From: JBFWNG01 sp050251195
GTDB taxonomy: Bacteria > Bdellovibrionota_B > Oligoflexia > Oligoflexales > Oligoflexaceae
Assembly: GCA_050251195.1 (NCBI GenBank)
Contig: JBFWNG010000004.1
Coordinates: 222,986-286,985 of the forward strand
DNA: 64,000 nt
Reading direction: 5' to 3'
Part shown: positions 8,712-17,887 of the stretch, one piece after another
Layout of the letters: every line of letters starts with the position of its first letter
How positions within the stretch are numbered: the first letter of the stretch is position 1
Made by a program: the position numbers and the translations under genes
The notes under the pieces: generated by a model
Seen by the model: the letters and a program-made list of their open reading frames with translations, nothing else
What the model was told of the DNA's origin: nothing
The model's database searches: none

Positions 8712-9761
8712 TTAGTCTATGTTGCAGATGGTTTTCAAGATGCGAGCCGCAACTTGGTAAGGATCTGCGTTCGCGCCAGGTCGGCGATCTTCAAGATAAC
8801 CGTAACCTTGTTTCGAAACGTTGAGTGGGATTCTGATAGAAGCACCCCTGTCCGAAACACCATGCCTAAATTGGGTGATATGACATGTCTCGTGCAGTCC
8901 TGTAAGACGCTCAGCGAGGCCGTCGCCATAAACAGCGATGTGCTCATTGTGACGTTTAGAAAGAGCAGAAATAGCGCTTTCGATGGCCTGCATACCCTTT
9001 GTTTTATCTCTCATGCTCTTCGTAGAGAAGTTCGTGTGTTGTCCCGCGCCGTTCCAGTCGCCTTTAACTGGCTTTGGATACAACGTTGCGGTAACGCCAT
9101 AATTCTCGCCAATCCTGTAAAGCAACCAGCGCGCTAGCCATACATGGTCACAGATATTGAGAGCTTCGAGTTTGTCGTTCTTAAATCCGCGCGGACCAAT
9201 TTGGAATTCCCATTGGCCAGGCATAACTTCCGCGTTAGTTCCGTAAATCATCAGTCCCGCTTTTAAGCAAGCCTGCAGATGGTCTTCGACCAGGTGTCTT
9301 CCGAAAACTTCATCCGATCCAACGCCACAATAGAAAGGACCTTGTGGTGCGGGGTATCCGTCTTCAGGCCAACCGAGTGGAGTACGGCCTTTGAACAGCG
9401 TGTACTCTTGTTCGAATCCAAACCAAGGCTCTTCTTTAGCGCCGCCCATTTCAAGAGCGCGTCGCAATTCGGCGCGGGTATTCGACATATGAGGAGTTTC
9501 GTCCGGGTTGAATACTTCGCACATAACGAGGTAACCAGTTTCCCCTTCCAGCGGGTTAGCGATGAAGTTGACCGGTCTGAGGACGAGGTCAGAGCTGTGG
9601 CCGCTCGCCTGGTAAGTTGAAGACCCGTCAAAGTTCCAATCTGGAAAATCAGTGAGTTGCGCCTTGTCGGCGGCAGCTGTTTCAATGACCTTTGTCTTAG
9701 AACGAAGCTTTTGAGTTGGACGGGCACCGTCCATCCAAATGTATTCGGCGGTAACAATCAT
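8712..9761 (-). CDS. glnII: Glutamine synthetase, type II (eukaryote-like)
   Basis: 349 residues, the normal size of type II enzymes and far shorter than type I GlnA (about 470). Makes glutamine from glutamate, ammonia and ATP in the cytoplasm. Family motifs seen: WNFDGSSTYQASG near 43-55, the FGFEQEYTLF metal/glutamate segment near 114-123, the NAEVMPGQWEFQIGP segment, GDWNGAGQHTNFST near 235-248 and the C-terminal ASIRIPLN segment. Ribosome site GGAGAACCAGGA before the ATG. There is no glnB, ntr or type I gene beside it. A 17-base palindrome at 9794-9810 upstream could be an operator. Confidence 0.97.
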   Translation of the reverse strand: MIVTAEYIWMDGARPTQKLRSKTKVIETAAADKAQLTDFPDWNFDGSSTYQASGHSSDLVLRPVNFIANPLEGETGYLVMCEVFNPDETPHMSNTRAELRRALEMGGAKEEPWFGFEQEYTLFKGRTPLGWPEDGYPAPQGPFYCGVGSDEVFGRHLVEDHLQACLKAGLMIYGTNAEVMPGQWEFQIGPRGFKNDKLEALNICDHVWLARWLLYRIGENYGVTATLYPKPVKGDWNGAGQHTNFSTKSMRDKTKGMQAIESAISALSKRHNEHIAVYGDGLAERLTGLHETCHITQFRHGVSDRGASIRIPLNVSKQGYGYLEDRRPGANADPYQVAARILKTICNID

Positions 9762-9793
9762 TCCTGGTTCTCCCCGGGGTGGTTAATGGATTT

Positions 9794-9810
9794 TCACGTT
9801 ATACACGTGA
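9794..9810. promoter_or_regulatory. Palindrome between glnII and the binding-protein gene
   Basis: TCACGT and ACGTGA are perfect inverted halves with a five-base spacer. It lies 33 bases upstream of glnII and 135 bases before the divergent gene, a good place for an operator. The regulator is unknown and one such site can arise by chance. Confidence 0.35.
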
Positions 9811-9944
9811 TTTTATTTGAAGGAAATAGGAACTATCGAAAAATCAGCGAATTTTCGCAAAAATACCTCGCCCCCAAAAAAGCCTTAAGTTTCGTCCTGA
9901 GGATTCCGATACTTACCCAGGTTCAGCACCTTGGAAAGGGTCGA

Positions 9945-10826
9945 ATGATTCAAAATTGGGCGTCAAAACTAGCAAAAAGCCTTATCCTCTTGGCTGCAAT
10001 CCAAGATGCGGCGCCTCTCTACGCTCGAACATTCGAAGAAATTAAAAAATCAGGCGAGTTGAAGGTTGCGACCAGAAACAGACCGGGCGTTTCTCAAAAA
10101 GTTGGAAACGAGATCCGAGGCTTTCACTATTGCTTGATGTCGCGGTTTGCAAAAGATCAGGGTCTCAAACTTGTCGTCGAATGGCGAACTCACGACTTCC
10201 TCGAGTACTTCAAGAAGCCTGGATACGACATTCACAAAGTGATGACCGACCCATCCCTTGCCTATATGCCTGAATATCTCGAGCACAACGATATAGGCCT
10301 CGACGGATTCAACTTCTTGCCATGGCGCGAAAAACTAGGCGACTACATCAAGCTGACCCATGCAAGACAGATCGTTGTTTACAACAAAAACAAAATGAAA
10401 AAGCCCGATTCCGTGGTCGATCTCGCGGGCAAAACGGTTGTTGTTAACGAAGGCACTTCTCAGCATTCCATGCTCAAAGAAATCGCCGGCAAGTATAAGA
10501 TAAATATAGTCTTGGCGAAAATGCAGCAGCAGCAAGACAATGACTTGGAGGGCCTGATTTCAGGCAAAGCCGATTTCGCCATTTATCCGTCCACATACGC
10601 ACTCCATGACATTAAAGCCAACGGTCAATTGGGGTTCGGATTCGCGATCGGAGATTCAGCTCCATTCGCGTGGATGATTGCCAAGAACAACCCCACGCTT
10701 GCCGCAGAGCTTAATAAGTTCGTAAAGAACGGGAAAGAAAACGGCACGTTTGATACTTGTTTTAAACAAGAATACGGAATTTCCTACAACGACTACCTGC
10801 GCAGCCTATCTATTCTAGATAACTAA
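9945..10826 (+). CDS. Periplasmic solute-binding protein, family 3
   Basis: 293 residues from ATG 9945, which has GGAAAGGG upstream and gives a clean signal peptide ending near LYARTF; longer in-frame readings would overlap glnII. The mature start (EIKKSGELKVATRNRPG) is the classic opening of amino-acid-type binding proteins (SBP_bac_3) and of the N-terminal domain of lytic transglycosylase MltF. The usual later segments follow (LAGKTVVVNEGTSQ, LISGKADFAIYPS, NGTFDTCFKQEYGI). No transglycosylase domain and no ABC permease gene are present, so it is either an orphan binding protein or a sensor-type one. Divergent from glnII, which hints at nitrogen or amino-acid scavenging; that is inference. 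Confidence 0.85.
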   Translation: MIQNWASKLAKSLILLAAIQDAAPLYARTFEEIKKSGELKVATRNRPGVSQKVGNEIRGFHYCLMSRFAKDQGLKLVVEWRTHDFLEYFKKPGYDIHKVMTDPSLAYMPEYLEHNDIGLDGFNFLPWREKLGDYIKLTHARQIVVYNKNKMKKPDSVVDLAGKTVVVNEGTSQHSMLKEIAGKYKINIVLAKMQQQQDNDLEGLISGKADFAIYPSTYALHDIKANGQLGFGFAIGDSAPFAWMIAKNNPTLAAELNKFVKNGKENGTFDTCFKQEYGISYNDYLRSLSILDN

Positions 10827-10853
10827 ACCTTTGCGCCAAAGGCGTAACGATTT

Positions 10854-10876
10854 ATTCTGAACAAAGTGAAGGATCT
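10854..10876. repeat. REP-like motif, single copy
   Basis: ATTCTGAACAAAGTGAAGGA followed by TCT resembles the widespread intergenic repeat seen again as CATCCTGAGCGTTGCGAAGG at 35569. A small palindrome (TGTCGAATATTCGACG) follows at 10878. The intergenic also holds CCTTTGCGCCAAAGG (10828-10842), a six-pair hairpin just after the stop of the binding-protein gene. Confidence 0.4.
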
Positions 10877-10919
10877 CTGTCGAATATTCGACGACAGCAT
10901 CTGAGAGGATCGAGGACGA

Positions 10920-12869
10920 TTACCCCGCCAATATCCCCGATTGCCCGATTTTCAGCTTGAGAACTATATAGGTGATGTCATCCGGAGCAGCTGCGTCGCG
11001 GCCGAGATCGAGTTCAGCTCTGATCTCTTCGGAAATTTGTTGCGCGCTCATGTTGCACCGTTCTTGAAAAAATCTGGCAATCGTCTTCAGAGAGAATTTA
11101 TCGCCGCTTCGTTTCGGAATTTCAAACAAGCCGTCGGAATAAAGCAGAATCGTCTCTCCGCCCTCGACGATAAATGACTGAAGGTGTTCCGGTGCGTTTT
11201 TCTTGCCAAACCCTAGAAGAGACGACGATTGGGTTCGTAAGAGCAGTTTTGGTTTCTTATTATCGCTCGTGGACAGGATTTGCGGCATGTGACCTGAGTT
11301 AATATATCGGAGCTCCTTGGTATTGAGGTCAATCGACAATGAAAAGAGCGTCATGAGGTTTGACGTGTGGTCATCCTTTGCCAGAAGACTATGAAGGTTG
11401 AAGTGCAAAAATTCGAGAGGGACTTCCTGCCCCTTTCTCTGAAATTCTTCATAGATCATATCCGTGGCGCCTTTCGCAAAGGCCGCAAGCAATGCGGATG
11501 CGGTTCCGTGCCCCGTAACGTCCCCGACGTGAATATGCAATTGATTGTTCTTTGTGAGGTAATAGGCGTACCAGTCGCCTCCGACGGCGCTTGCCGGTTG
11601 GAAATAGGCGTGAAGATCAAAGTGAGATGTCTCGTAAACTTTCTTGGGTAAGAAGATCGTTTGCAAAAGGCCCGCAGTTGCCAACTCATGCTGCAGCAAT
11701 GCCTTCTCCTCGCTCTCCTTGATCTTTTCGGCAATTGTTTCTTTAAGCCTCGCGGCCATTTTGCCAAAGTGGGCGCTGAGAATGTTTATTTCTTTGAACG
11801 ATTTAGGTGGGAGCGCCAGGTCCAAATTGCCGAGCTGGATAGCTTTCGTGCTGTCGATCAAGTTCGAGACAGGTTGCGTGACGGAGCGGGAAACCAAGAA
11901 AGCGAGAAGAATTGTCACAAGCATTCCCAAGAATACGATGACGACGAGACTTCGTTGCAACGTATAGACTTCGCCAAAAATAAGGTTCTTGGGTATCAGA
12001 ATCGTGATCGACCATTTTAGTTCGTTGGCGGAGAAGGTGTAGATTTCGTACGGTACCTCCTCGCTTCCTTCTTTTAATGTTATTTTCACCAACGGATGGT
12101 CAGAAGACGATCCAAGACTCTTCAGGTCATTCTTGAATTCCTTTAAGAACCAACTTGCCATGGGACCAAACGAACTCAACACCGTGCCGTTCTCGTTAAT
12201 CAAGATCGCGGAAATGGTGTTGTCGGAGCTGAGCGAGCTTTCGATCGATTTGAGAATTTTGCCGATATACTCGATGCTCACGTCGATTTGTAGGTAGGCA
12301 GTATAGCCCTGAGACTCGTCGATCGTCCCGACAGGGTGAATTATCGGAATCACTTTTTTGCCGGTCACTTGTGACGGCATGAGTTCCATCAGAAACGGAA
12401 AAGTTTTGCTCTTGTTGAGGCGTGTGGCTACATCGTGGACAAGCTGGTTGTCCACATTGGTGTCAACGAGACCGGAGTACCAATCTCGGTGCACGCTAAA
12501 CTGGTTATTCTCGCGCAAGTTGATGAATTGAATCGCCTCGATGGCCAAGTTGTCCTTGAGAAACTGCTGAAGCTCTGATTGGACCTGCGTTTGCCATGCA
12601 TCACGCGCGAAGTTGGGAGCATTGATAAGCTGCATGAGAGACGGTGACGCCGCCAGCGTTCGAGCTTGCTGGTGAAAGGTTTCAAATTCCTTGGAGAGAT
12701 GGTCTGACGATTGGCGCATCATGGAAAAGAAGATGGATTCCACGCCTTTGACAACCGTCTTCTCGAGGCTGCGAGAAGACAAAAACGAGATCAGACCAAC
12801 GATGGTCAACGAAATGCCCACGAAGTAAATAATGAGCGCTGAGAACAATGATCTGTTTTTGTCGAACAT
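10920..12869 (-). CDS. Membrane SpoIIE-type Ser/Thr phosphatase with HAMP
   Basis: 649 residues from the ATG at 12869; a TTG 12 bases upstream is possible. N-terminal helix (about 8-30), a large periplasmic sensor region (Cache-like, about 35-290), second helix (about 305-330, VVIVFLGMLVTILLAFLV), HAMP with SRSVTQPV, coiled coil, then a PP2C/SpoIIE domain (about 430-645) with VGGDWYAYYL, HVGDVTGHGTASA and SDGLFEIP, including the metal-binding Asp residues. Such RsbU-like enzymes dephosphorylate anti-anti-sigma proteins in partner-switching systems. No STAS protein or anti-sigma kinase is adjacent, so its partner is elsewhere. Two DxG metal motifs are intact, so it should be active. Confidence 0.9.
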   Translation of the reverse strand: MFDKNRSLFSALIIYFVGISLTIVGLISFLSSRSLEKTVVKGVESIFFSMMRQSSDHLSKEFETFHQQARTLAASPSLMQLINAPNFARDAWQTQVQSELQQFLKDNLAIEAIQFINLRENNQFSVHRDWYSGLVDTNVDNQLVHDVATRLNKSKTFPFLMELMPSQVTGKKVIPIIHPVGTIDESQGYTAYLQIDVSIEYIGKILKSIESSLSSDNTISAILINENGTVLSSFGPMASWFLKEFKNDLKSLGSSSDHPLVKITLKEGSEEVPYEIYTFSANELKWSITILIPKNLIFGEVYTLQRSLVVIVFLGMLVTILLAFLVSRSVTQPVSNLIDSTKAIQLGNLDLALPPKSFKEINILSAHFGKMAARLKETIAEKIKESEEKALLQHELATAGLLQTIFLPKKVYETSHFDLHAYFQPASAVGGDWYAYYLTKNNQLHIHVGDVTGHGTASALLAAFAKGATDMIYEEFQRKGQEVPLEFLHFNLHSLLAKDDHTSNLMTLFSLSIDLNTKELRYINSGHMPQILSTSDNKKPKLLLRTQSSSLLGFGKKNAPEHLQSFIVEGGETILLYSDGLFEIPKRSGDKFSLKTIARFFQERCNMSAQQISEEIRAELDLGRDAAAPDDITYIVLKLKIGQSGILAG

Positions 12870-13161
12870 AATGCCTTGCAAGTTAGTAATTCTCTCTTAA
12901 GTTTTCGGACGCTTTGGTCATTTTGCTTAGGAAGGTGCGCTCGCCTCGTTGGAGCCAATTGGCGGAGTGCGTTGATAAGATAGGGTGCGTTTGTTGGTTT
13001 TTGCGAAAACACCAAGGGTTCGTTTTTCCCCAAAGGGGCATGTTGGGGGGCGGCTAGGGGTGACGCGCCCGCTGTGCGAATAGCCAGATGGTTAGGCATG
13101 GACACCAGAATAAGGATTATGTTAATGAAAATAACTAACTATCTTGTGAGGAGAAGAAGAC

Positions 13162-13743
13162 ATGACTTTTAAATTACCGGAACTTCCCTATGCAATGGAT
13201 GCTTTGAGTCCAACTATTTCCAAAGAAACGATTGAATATCACTACGGCAAGCACCATAAAGCTTACGTCGATAAGCTCAACGCTCTTATCGAAACCGAAG
13301 CCCCTCAATATAAAAACAAATCGTTGGAAGACATCATCAAAACCTCCTCTGGACCCGTTTTCAATAACGCGGCCCAGATCTGGAATCACACTTTTTACTG
13401 GAATTGCTTGAGCCCAAAAGGGAAGCCCGTAGCGGACGGAAAGATCGCAACGGAAATCACAAAGAGCTTTGGCAGTTTTGATAAATTCAAAGATGAGTTT
13501 TCGACAAAATCGAAAACCCTGTTTGGTTCCGGCTGGGTTTGGCTTGTGAAAGACTCTTCCGGCAAATTGTCCATCGAACAAAGTAAAGACGCTGAAAATC
13601 CCATGACCAAAGGCAAAAAGCCGCTTCTCACCTGCGATGTCTGGGAACACGCCTACTATATCGATTATCGTAACAACCGACCCAACTATGTCGATGCCTT
13701 CTGGAACATCGTCAACTGGGGCTTTGTTAACGAGCAACTCTAA
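13162..13743 (+). CDS. sodB: Superoxide dismutase, iron type
   Basis: 193 residues, normal for SodB. Converts superoxide to oxygen and peroxide in the cytoplasm. Metal ligands are visible: His in YHYGKHHKAY, His in AAQIWNHTFYW, and Asp and His in CDVWEHAYYIDY. The Gln in AAQIWNHTF points to the Fe rather than the Mn form. Strong ribosome site GAGGAGAAGAAG before the ATG. Stands alone; the 292 bases upstream hold no gene I can see, and a hairpin without a good T-run follows the stop. No signal peptide. Confidence 0.97.
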   Translation: MTFKLPELPYAMDALSPTISKETIEYHYGKHHKAYVDKLNALIETEAPQYKNKSLEDIIKTSSGPVFNNAAQIWNHTFYWNCLSPKGKPVADGKIATEITKSFGSFDKFKDEFSTKSKTLFGSGWVWLVKDSSGKLSIEQSKDAENPMTKGKKPLLTCDVWEHAYYIDYRNNRPNYVDAFWNIVNWGFVNEQL

Positions 13744-13757
13744 GAGAGCCGCTGAAG

Positions 13758-13780
13758 CAAGGGGGACATCATCCCCCTTG
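13758..13780 (+). terminator. Hairpin after sodB
   Basis: CAAGGGGG and CCCCCTTG form a perfect eight-pair stem with a seven-base loop, 15 bases after the sodB stop. The T-run is weak (AATCCTT), so termination is plausible but may be incomplete. Confidence 0.5.
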
Positions 13781-13871
13781 AATCCTTCCCCGCATCAGCA
13801 ATGACAAATGAGAAATTCTTAAATAACGTTTGTGTTACCAAAAGCGTGGTGTTAGGAATAGAGGAAATTGG

Positions 13872-13887
13872 CTGACTGGTCAGTCAA
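13872..13887 (+). promoter_or_regulatory. Candidate operator upstream of serine protease gene
   Basis: CTGACTGGTCAGTCAA contains the inverted halves TGACTG and CAGTCA with a two-base spacer. The right half GGTCAGTCAA matches sites at 38352 (GGCCAGTCAG) and 51147 (GGCCAGTCAA), each just upstream of another secreted-protein gene. The site ends 21 bases before the start codon, where a bound protein would block transcription or ribosome entry. Its regulator is unknown. Confidence 0.45.
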
Positions 13888-13908
13888 TCGGTTGTCAAAG
13901 GGGGAGTT

Positions 13909-14745
13909 ATGAATACAAGACATGTCCTAGGATTAACCCTGATATTTACAGCAGTTTTAGGCTGCGGTCGTACGGAAGAACAGTCGGAAACGAAGATCGT
14001 CGGCGGTGCGCCCGTCACAGATCTCAAGGCTTTTCCGTGGATAGTATCTATTCAGAATGACAGAGTGGGCCATTTTTGCGGTGGTACCTTGGTAGCTCCC
14101 AAAGTGGTTTTGACCGCTGCGCATTGCGTGAAGCCGCAAATGCACGATAAAGTCCGGATTGGTGCGGTGGACCTCAATGATCCCGCTCAGGGGGAAGAAA
14201 TAAAAGTTGTTGGGGAGAAGATCCACGAAGGTTACAGCGAAAGCACTCTGTTGAACGATCTTGCCATTTTGATCCTAGAAAAGCCCGCTACTAAAGCTCC
14301 TCTAAAACTAAACGATTCGGAAGACATTCCTGCCGTCAACGATTCAGCAGATGTCATTGGTTGGGGCGTACTGAAGGAAAAGGATATCTTAACGCCGCCA
14401 ATCCTTCATCAAGTGGCATTACCCGTTCGCGATGCCAAGGACTGCGTACAAGATTTCATAGCGATGGAAGACAAACTAAAAGAAGAATACGGGCAGGATT
14501 TTGAAGTGGAGCAAATGATTGTCAACGAATCGCACATTTGTGCTGGCCCTAAAGAAGGGGGCAAGGATTCTTGCCAGGGCGATTCCGGCGGACCCTTGTT
14601 CTCAAAAGTGGCAAATGGCCGTATGAACCTTACTGGCATTGTGAGCTACGGGTTTGGTTGCGCTAGGGAAAACCTGTCGGGGCTTTATACGCGGGTTTCT
14701 TATTTCCAAGACTGGATCAACGATCGACTGAGCGAAAATAAATAA
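13909..14745 (+). CDS. Secreted trypsin-like serine protease (S1), lipoprotein
   Basis: 278 residues. Lipobox VLGC with Cys19, then a short propeptide and IVGG at 30-33, the cleavage site that activates S1 proteases. The triad is complete: His72 in TAAHC, Asp117 in NDLAIL, Ser226 in GDSGGP. Asp220, six residues before the serine, matches the specificity-pocket Asp of trypsin, so cutting after Arg/Lys is expected. Cys pairs typical of chymotrypsin folds are seen (CGGT/AHC, CQGDSGG/GFGC). It should sit on a membrane or be released outside. Start ATG has GGGGAG before it. A palindrome shared with two other secreted-protein genes lies just upstream, and a terminator follows. Confidence 0.95.
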   Translation: MNTRHVLGLTLIFTAVLGCGRTEEQSETKIVGGAPVTDLKAFPWIVSIQNDRVGHFCGGTLVAPKVVLTAAHCVKPQMHDKVRIGAVDLNDPAQGEEIKVVGEKIHEGYSESTLLNDLAILILEKPATKAPLKLNDSEDIPAVNDSADVIGWGVLKEKDILTPPILHQVALPVRDAKDCVQDFIAMEDKLKEEYGQDFEVEQMIVNESHICAGPKEGGKDSCQGDSGGPLFSKVANGRMNLTGIVSYGFGCARENLSGLYTRVSYFQDWINDRLSENK

Positions 14746-14772
14746 CTTCTCTGCTCAGAGGTATAATTTTTG

Positions 14773-14805
14773 AAGGCTGAGGATTCATGTCTCAGCCTTT
14801 TTCTT
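14773..14805 (+). terminator. Intrinsic terminator after serine protease
   Basis: AAGGCTGAG and CTCAGCCTT form a nine-pair stem with an eight-base loop, followed by TTTTCTTTT. It lies 27 bases after the protease stop. Confidence 0.85.
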
Positions 14806-14855
14806 TTGCTGCCGAAACGCAAAGAAGGGTAAAAAGGTAAAAGTAACCCGGGTGT

Positions 14856-15689
14856 GTGATGCTCTATATTACCAAATTTAAACGTCGACCGCGCCGCTCC
14901 TACGCAGCGCTCTTGACGCATCTTCGTCAAGCGTGGCAGATTAAGGAGCTCGACGACAAAGAAGCTTTTTTGCGGTTCGGAACCACCAGTCTTACCGCCT
15001 TGCCGGGGCGGTCTTTGCGGTTGGGCGTGTGGAACATGTGCAAAGGCTCGGGCGGCGTGCTCTTCGAACATGATTTTCGAGTCATGTGTTTTCGCTGCGA
15101 TTTGTTCCTGACTCAAGAGGCGTTGATTTCTCCTCGAAGCCTGACAACCTTCCAACAACCCGGCATTGAGCTCATGCATGCGGCGTCTTATATGCGCCAG
15201 GACGGGTTGCGAGACGGAGTTATGACACTGAGCCGGGTCGCTGCGGCCGATAGCCCCATGAGAATAGTTTGTAAATTTCCCGAACCGGTTTTCAAAACTC
15301 CGAAAGTCGCGCTTGTCACGACTTACCCCATTGCCGACCATCCCGATCCTCTCATGGTGATCAACCTTCACGCCACATTGATAAGACGTACCAATATTGC
15401 CGTCGAAGAAATGGAGTTCTTGATCAGCCAGATTCCAGCACATAAAGGGCCGATCATCTTAGGCGGTGATTTCAACACTTTCACGCCGATGTACCTGCGA
15501 GCGATCACGGACACGCTGGCAAGAATTGGTCTCGAAAGAGTGCCTCTTGCGGAGGAGAAGCGTTCGATGCTCTCCTCGCTCGATCATGTGTTTGTCAAAG
15601 GCTTGCGCGTAACCAAAGCTTGGATCGCGACGACATTTCAAAGTTCCGATCACTTCCCGCTCTTCCTAGAGCTGCATATAGCAGCGTAA
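14856..15689 (+). CDS. Endonuclease/exonuclease/phosphatase (EEP) family protein
   Basis: 277 residues from a GTG followed at once by ATG; either could start. The EEP (DNase I-like) pattern is present: GVWNMCKG with the metal-near Asn, the catalytic Glu in FLTQEAL, INLHAT, GGDFNTFTP with the Asp-Asn pair, and SDHFPLFLE at the end. No signal peptide, so it is cytoplasmic, unlike the EEP lipoprotein at 58896. Members hydrolyse phosphodiester or phosphomonoester bonds in nucleic acids, lipids or sugar phosphates; the substrate cannot be read from sequence. It converges on htpX with two bases between stops. Confidence 0.85.
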   Translation: MMLYITKFKRRPRRSYAALLTHLRQAWQIKELDDKEAFLRFGTTSLTALPGRSLRLGVWNMCKGSGGVLFEHDFRVMCFRCDLFLTQEALISPRSLTTFQQPGIELMHAASYMRQDGLRDGVMTLSRVAAADSPMRIVCKFPEPVFKTPKVALVTTYPIADHPDPLMVINLHATLIRRTNIAVEEMEFLISQIPAHKGPIILGGDFNTFTPMYLRAITDTLARIGLERVPLAEEKRSMLSSLDHVFVKGLRVTKAWIATTFQSSDHFPLFLELHIAA

Positions 15690-15691
15690 GG

Positions 15692-16582
15692 TCAGGCGTA
15701 CATCTTCAGTTTCTCAATCCGTTTTTCAAGCGGGGGATGCGACATCAGAAGCGCCATCAAACCTTTGGGAGATCCAGAGATCTTGAGTGTCGCAAGCGCC
15801 TGGTGTTCGTCGCTGACCATGTTCTTTACCGGCATGAGCGCTTGAAGGGCGGCGATCATTTTGTGACGGCCCGCGAACTGCGCGCCGCCTACGTCCGCAC
15901 GGTATTCGCGTAGTCGAGAGAAGTAACATACGACAATAGAACCAAGGATGCCGAAAAGGATGTCAAACACCAGCACGAGCATATGTTGCATGAAATAAGA
16001 CGGTCCTTCGTCGTCTCCCCGGCGCATGGCGTTGGAGAGCGCAAAAGCCACGATTCGCGCAAAGAACATGACAAAGGCGTTGATGACGCCTTGGATGAGC
16101 GTCATGGTCACCATATCGCCGTTGGCGACGTGAGCAATCTCGTGCCCGAGGACGCCTTCGAGTTCGTCTTTGTTCATCCTGTTGAGCAAACCAGCAGAAA
16201 CGGCGACCAAAGCATTATTCTTAGACGGTCCCGTCGCAAAAGCATTCACCTCGGCGCTATCATAGATCGCAACTTCCGGAGTTTTGGACAAACCGGCGCT
16301 TTTCGCGAGGCGATCGACCATTTGATACACGGTTTGTTCGGCGGATGAAGCCCTATTGGGATCGATAACGCGGGCGCGCGTCATCCATTTGGCCATCGTT
16401 TTCGACAAGAGCAGGGAAATAAAGGCTCCGCCCATGCCCCATATGGCGCAAAAAAGCATGAGGCTCTCGTAGTTGATGCCTTGAGCTGTCAGATAAGGCT
16501 GGATTCCCAAGAGATTGATGACGAGGGAAATCGTCACGAGGACCAAAAAGTTCGTTAGAATGAAGAGAAAAATGCGCCGCAT
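15692..16582 (-). CDS. htpX: Membrane zinc protease HtpX
   Basis: 296 residues from the ATG at 16582 (GGAGAACATCATC before it); a longer reading adds 12 codons without reason. The size matches HtpX (about 290). Two N-terminal membrane helices (FLFILTNFLVLVTISLVI and the following one), then the metalloprotease core with HEIAH, the zinc motif, in LGHEIAHVANGD, further helices, and the REYRADVGGAQ segment carrying the third zinc ligand (Glu) and the typical Asp. HtpX cuts misfolded membrane proteins as part of the envelope stress response. Single gene. All key residues are intact. Confidence 0.95.
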   Translation of the reverse strand: MRRIFLFILTNFLVLVTISLVINLLGIQPYLTAQGINYESLMLFCAIWGMGGAFISLLLSKTMAKWMTRARVIDPNRASSAEQTVYQMVDRLAKSAGLSKTPEVAIYDSAEVNAFATGPSKNNALVAVSAGLLNRMNKDELEGVLGHEIAHVANGDMVTMTLIQGVINAFVMFFARIVAFALSNAMRRGDDEGPSYFMQHMLVLVFDILFGILGSIVVCYFSRLREYRADVGGAQFAGRHKMIAALQALMPVKNMVSDEHQALATLKISGSPKGLMALLMSHPPLEKRIEKLKMYA

Positions 16583-16690
16583 GATGATGTTCTCCATGGT
16601 TTGAGATAACTGAACCAAGCATCATTAATAAGCGCATTATGCCAAATGTCAATACGGATTGAAACAAATACTCAGGTAACTTGCCAATTC

Positions 16691-17731
16691 TTAAGACTTT
16701 TTAACCTTAGTGGTGTAAGTCACCGTAAACGATTTGCCCGGGGCAGGGGCCATATTCTTTTCAAATGTTATCTGATTCTTTTCAAAGTCAATATCATAGT
16801 GGGTGTCGGGAAGCTCGACGCCATCGACTTTGACCACTACTTTTTCCGCGTCGACTAGAGGTTGGCTCAAAGTATAAGTGTAGTTGGTTTCTTTGGTCGC
16901 AATATGTGTTGCCAGCTGTGTCACCATCTTCTTCCAATCTTTGTCGCATAGATCGAGTAGCATCCCAGGTCTAGAGAGAAGGGTGCTTCTGTCCTTTATT
17001 GGCTCTAATCCGTTTTTGGCTGCATTCGGTTTAAAACCTGCAAGCTCATAGTATTCGGTGCCTTCTTCATAAATCTCGCAACGGGATTTACCACCGGGAA
17101 GTCCAAGAATTCCATTGATGGTGGTATTTTTTACTTCACCGGCGCCAAAATCGGCGGCGAGAGCTGCAACAAAATCCGCGGCTTTTTCTCCGATGTTATC
17201 GGTTGAGTCCTGCCAGATCAAATTGTCGTCTGTTACAACAATGACTTCCCGACTGACGTTGGGCCGAAATTTACCTTGCGAAAGCAAGTCGTGATAGACA
17301 TCTAGCGCGTCGTTGCTCCAAACCCTGTTCATGTAGCGTGCATACGTCGATGGATCAATAGTGCTCGGCATTGCAAAGTCTGGAGCACTAACGATGTAAA
17401 GCTGCTCATTTTTTATGTTTTGTTTCTTGTATTCATCCATAAACGTCTGCATGGAATCTTTTAGGTAGAGTAGTTCCGCGTCCATGCTGGGACTGGTATC
17501 AATTAGAAACACAATGTCAACGGGCGCGTTCGCCTTCTCCGTCACGGTGACGGTGAACTCATCAGAAATTTCTTCTATATCGTCTTCAAAGACTTCTTGT
17601 TTCGGCTCAGGTACCGCTTCGGCATTCCGGGTGTTGTTGCCAGACGCAAATTGAGAGCTGTCACCACATGAAACCATCAATAACAAAAGTAGTGATGGGC
17701 TTAAGCTCTTCTTTCCCATTACGGTAAACAT
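16691..17731 (-). CDS. vWA-domain lipoprotein with C-terminal beta module
   Basis: 346 residues; lipobox LLMVSC. An acidic linker (about 30-60) leads to a von Willebrand A domain (about 70-290) with the metal site DTSPSM (DxSxS) and VVTDDN. The last 65 residues form the beta module shared with the vWA lipoprotein at 54660 (both have a C-D/E-x-DW segment before it and end with a FTVTYT/VRISYE strand) and with the repeats of 395-2710. vWA proteins of this kind bind other proteins through a divalent metal. Ribosome site AGAGGAGAACGTC before ATG. Single gene by spacing. Role unknown; surface adhesion is plausible. Confidence 0.88.
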   Translation of the reverse strand: MFTVMGKKSLSPSLLLLLMVSCGDSSQFASGNNTRNAEAVPEPKQEVFEDDIEEISDEFTVTVTEKANAPVDIVFLIDTSPSMDAELLYLKDSMQTFMDEYKKQNIKNEQLYIVSAPDFAMPSTIDPSTYARYMNRVWSNDALDVYHDLLSQGKFRPNVSREVIVVTDDNLIWQDSTDNIGEKAADFVAALAADFGAGEVKNTTINGILGLPGGKSRCEIYEEGTEYYELAGFKPNAAKNGLEPIKDRSTLLSRPGMLLDLCDKDWKKMVTQLATHIATKETNYTYTLSQPLVDAEKVVVKVDGVELPDTHYDIDFEKNQITFEKNMAPAPGKSFTVTYTTKVKKS

Positions 17732-17887
17732 GACGTTCTCCTCTAAATCATTAGTAAGGACTGTTGCCCTACTAGTTTTGTGTCGTCACTTCTTCAGGAA
17801 AACTTTGGCAGCTTCTTGTAACCAGCGGTAATTTCAGTTTCTTATATTTCATTTTGAGAGAACGAGAAACGGCGGTAACCGACAATT

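Noticed and set aside
13174..13737. Long open frame (187 codons) on the strand opposite sodB
   Set aside because: It lies wholly inside sodB, has no ribosome site and no family likeness; it is a by-product of the codon use of sodB.
14700..15443. Open frame of 247 codons opposite the EEP gene
   Set aside because: It covers the terminator and most of the EEP gene, which has clear catalytic motifs. No domain in the reverse reading.
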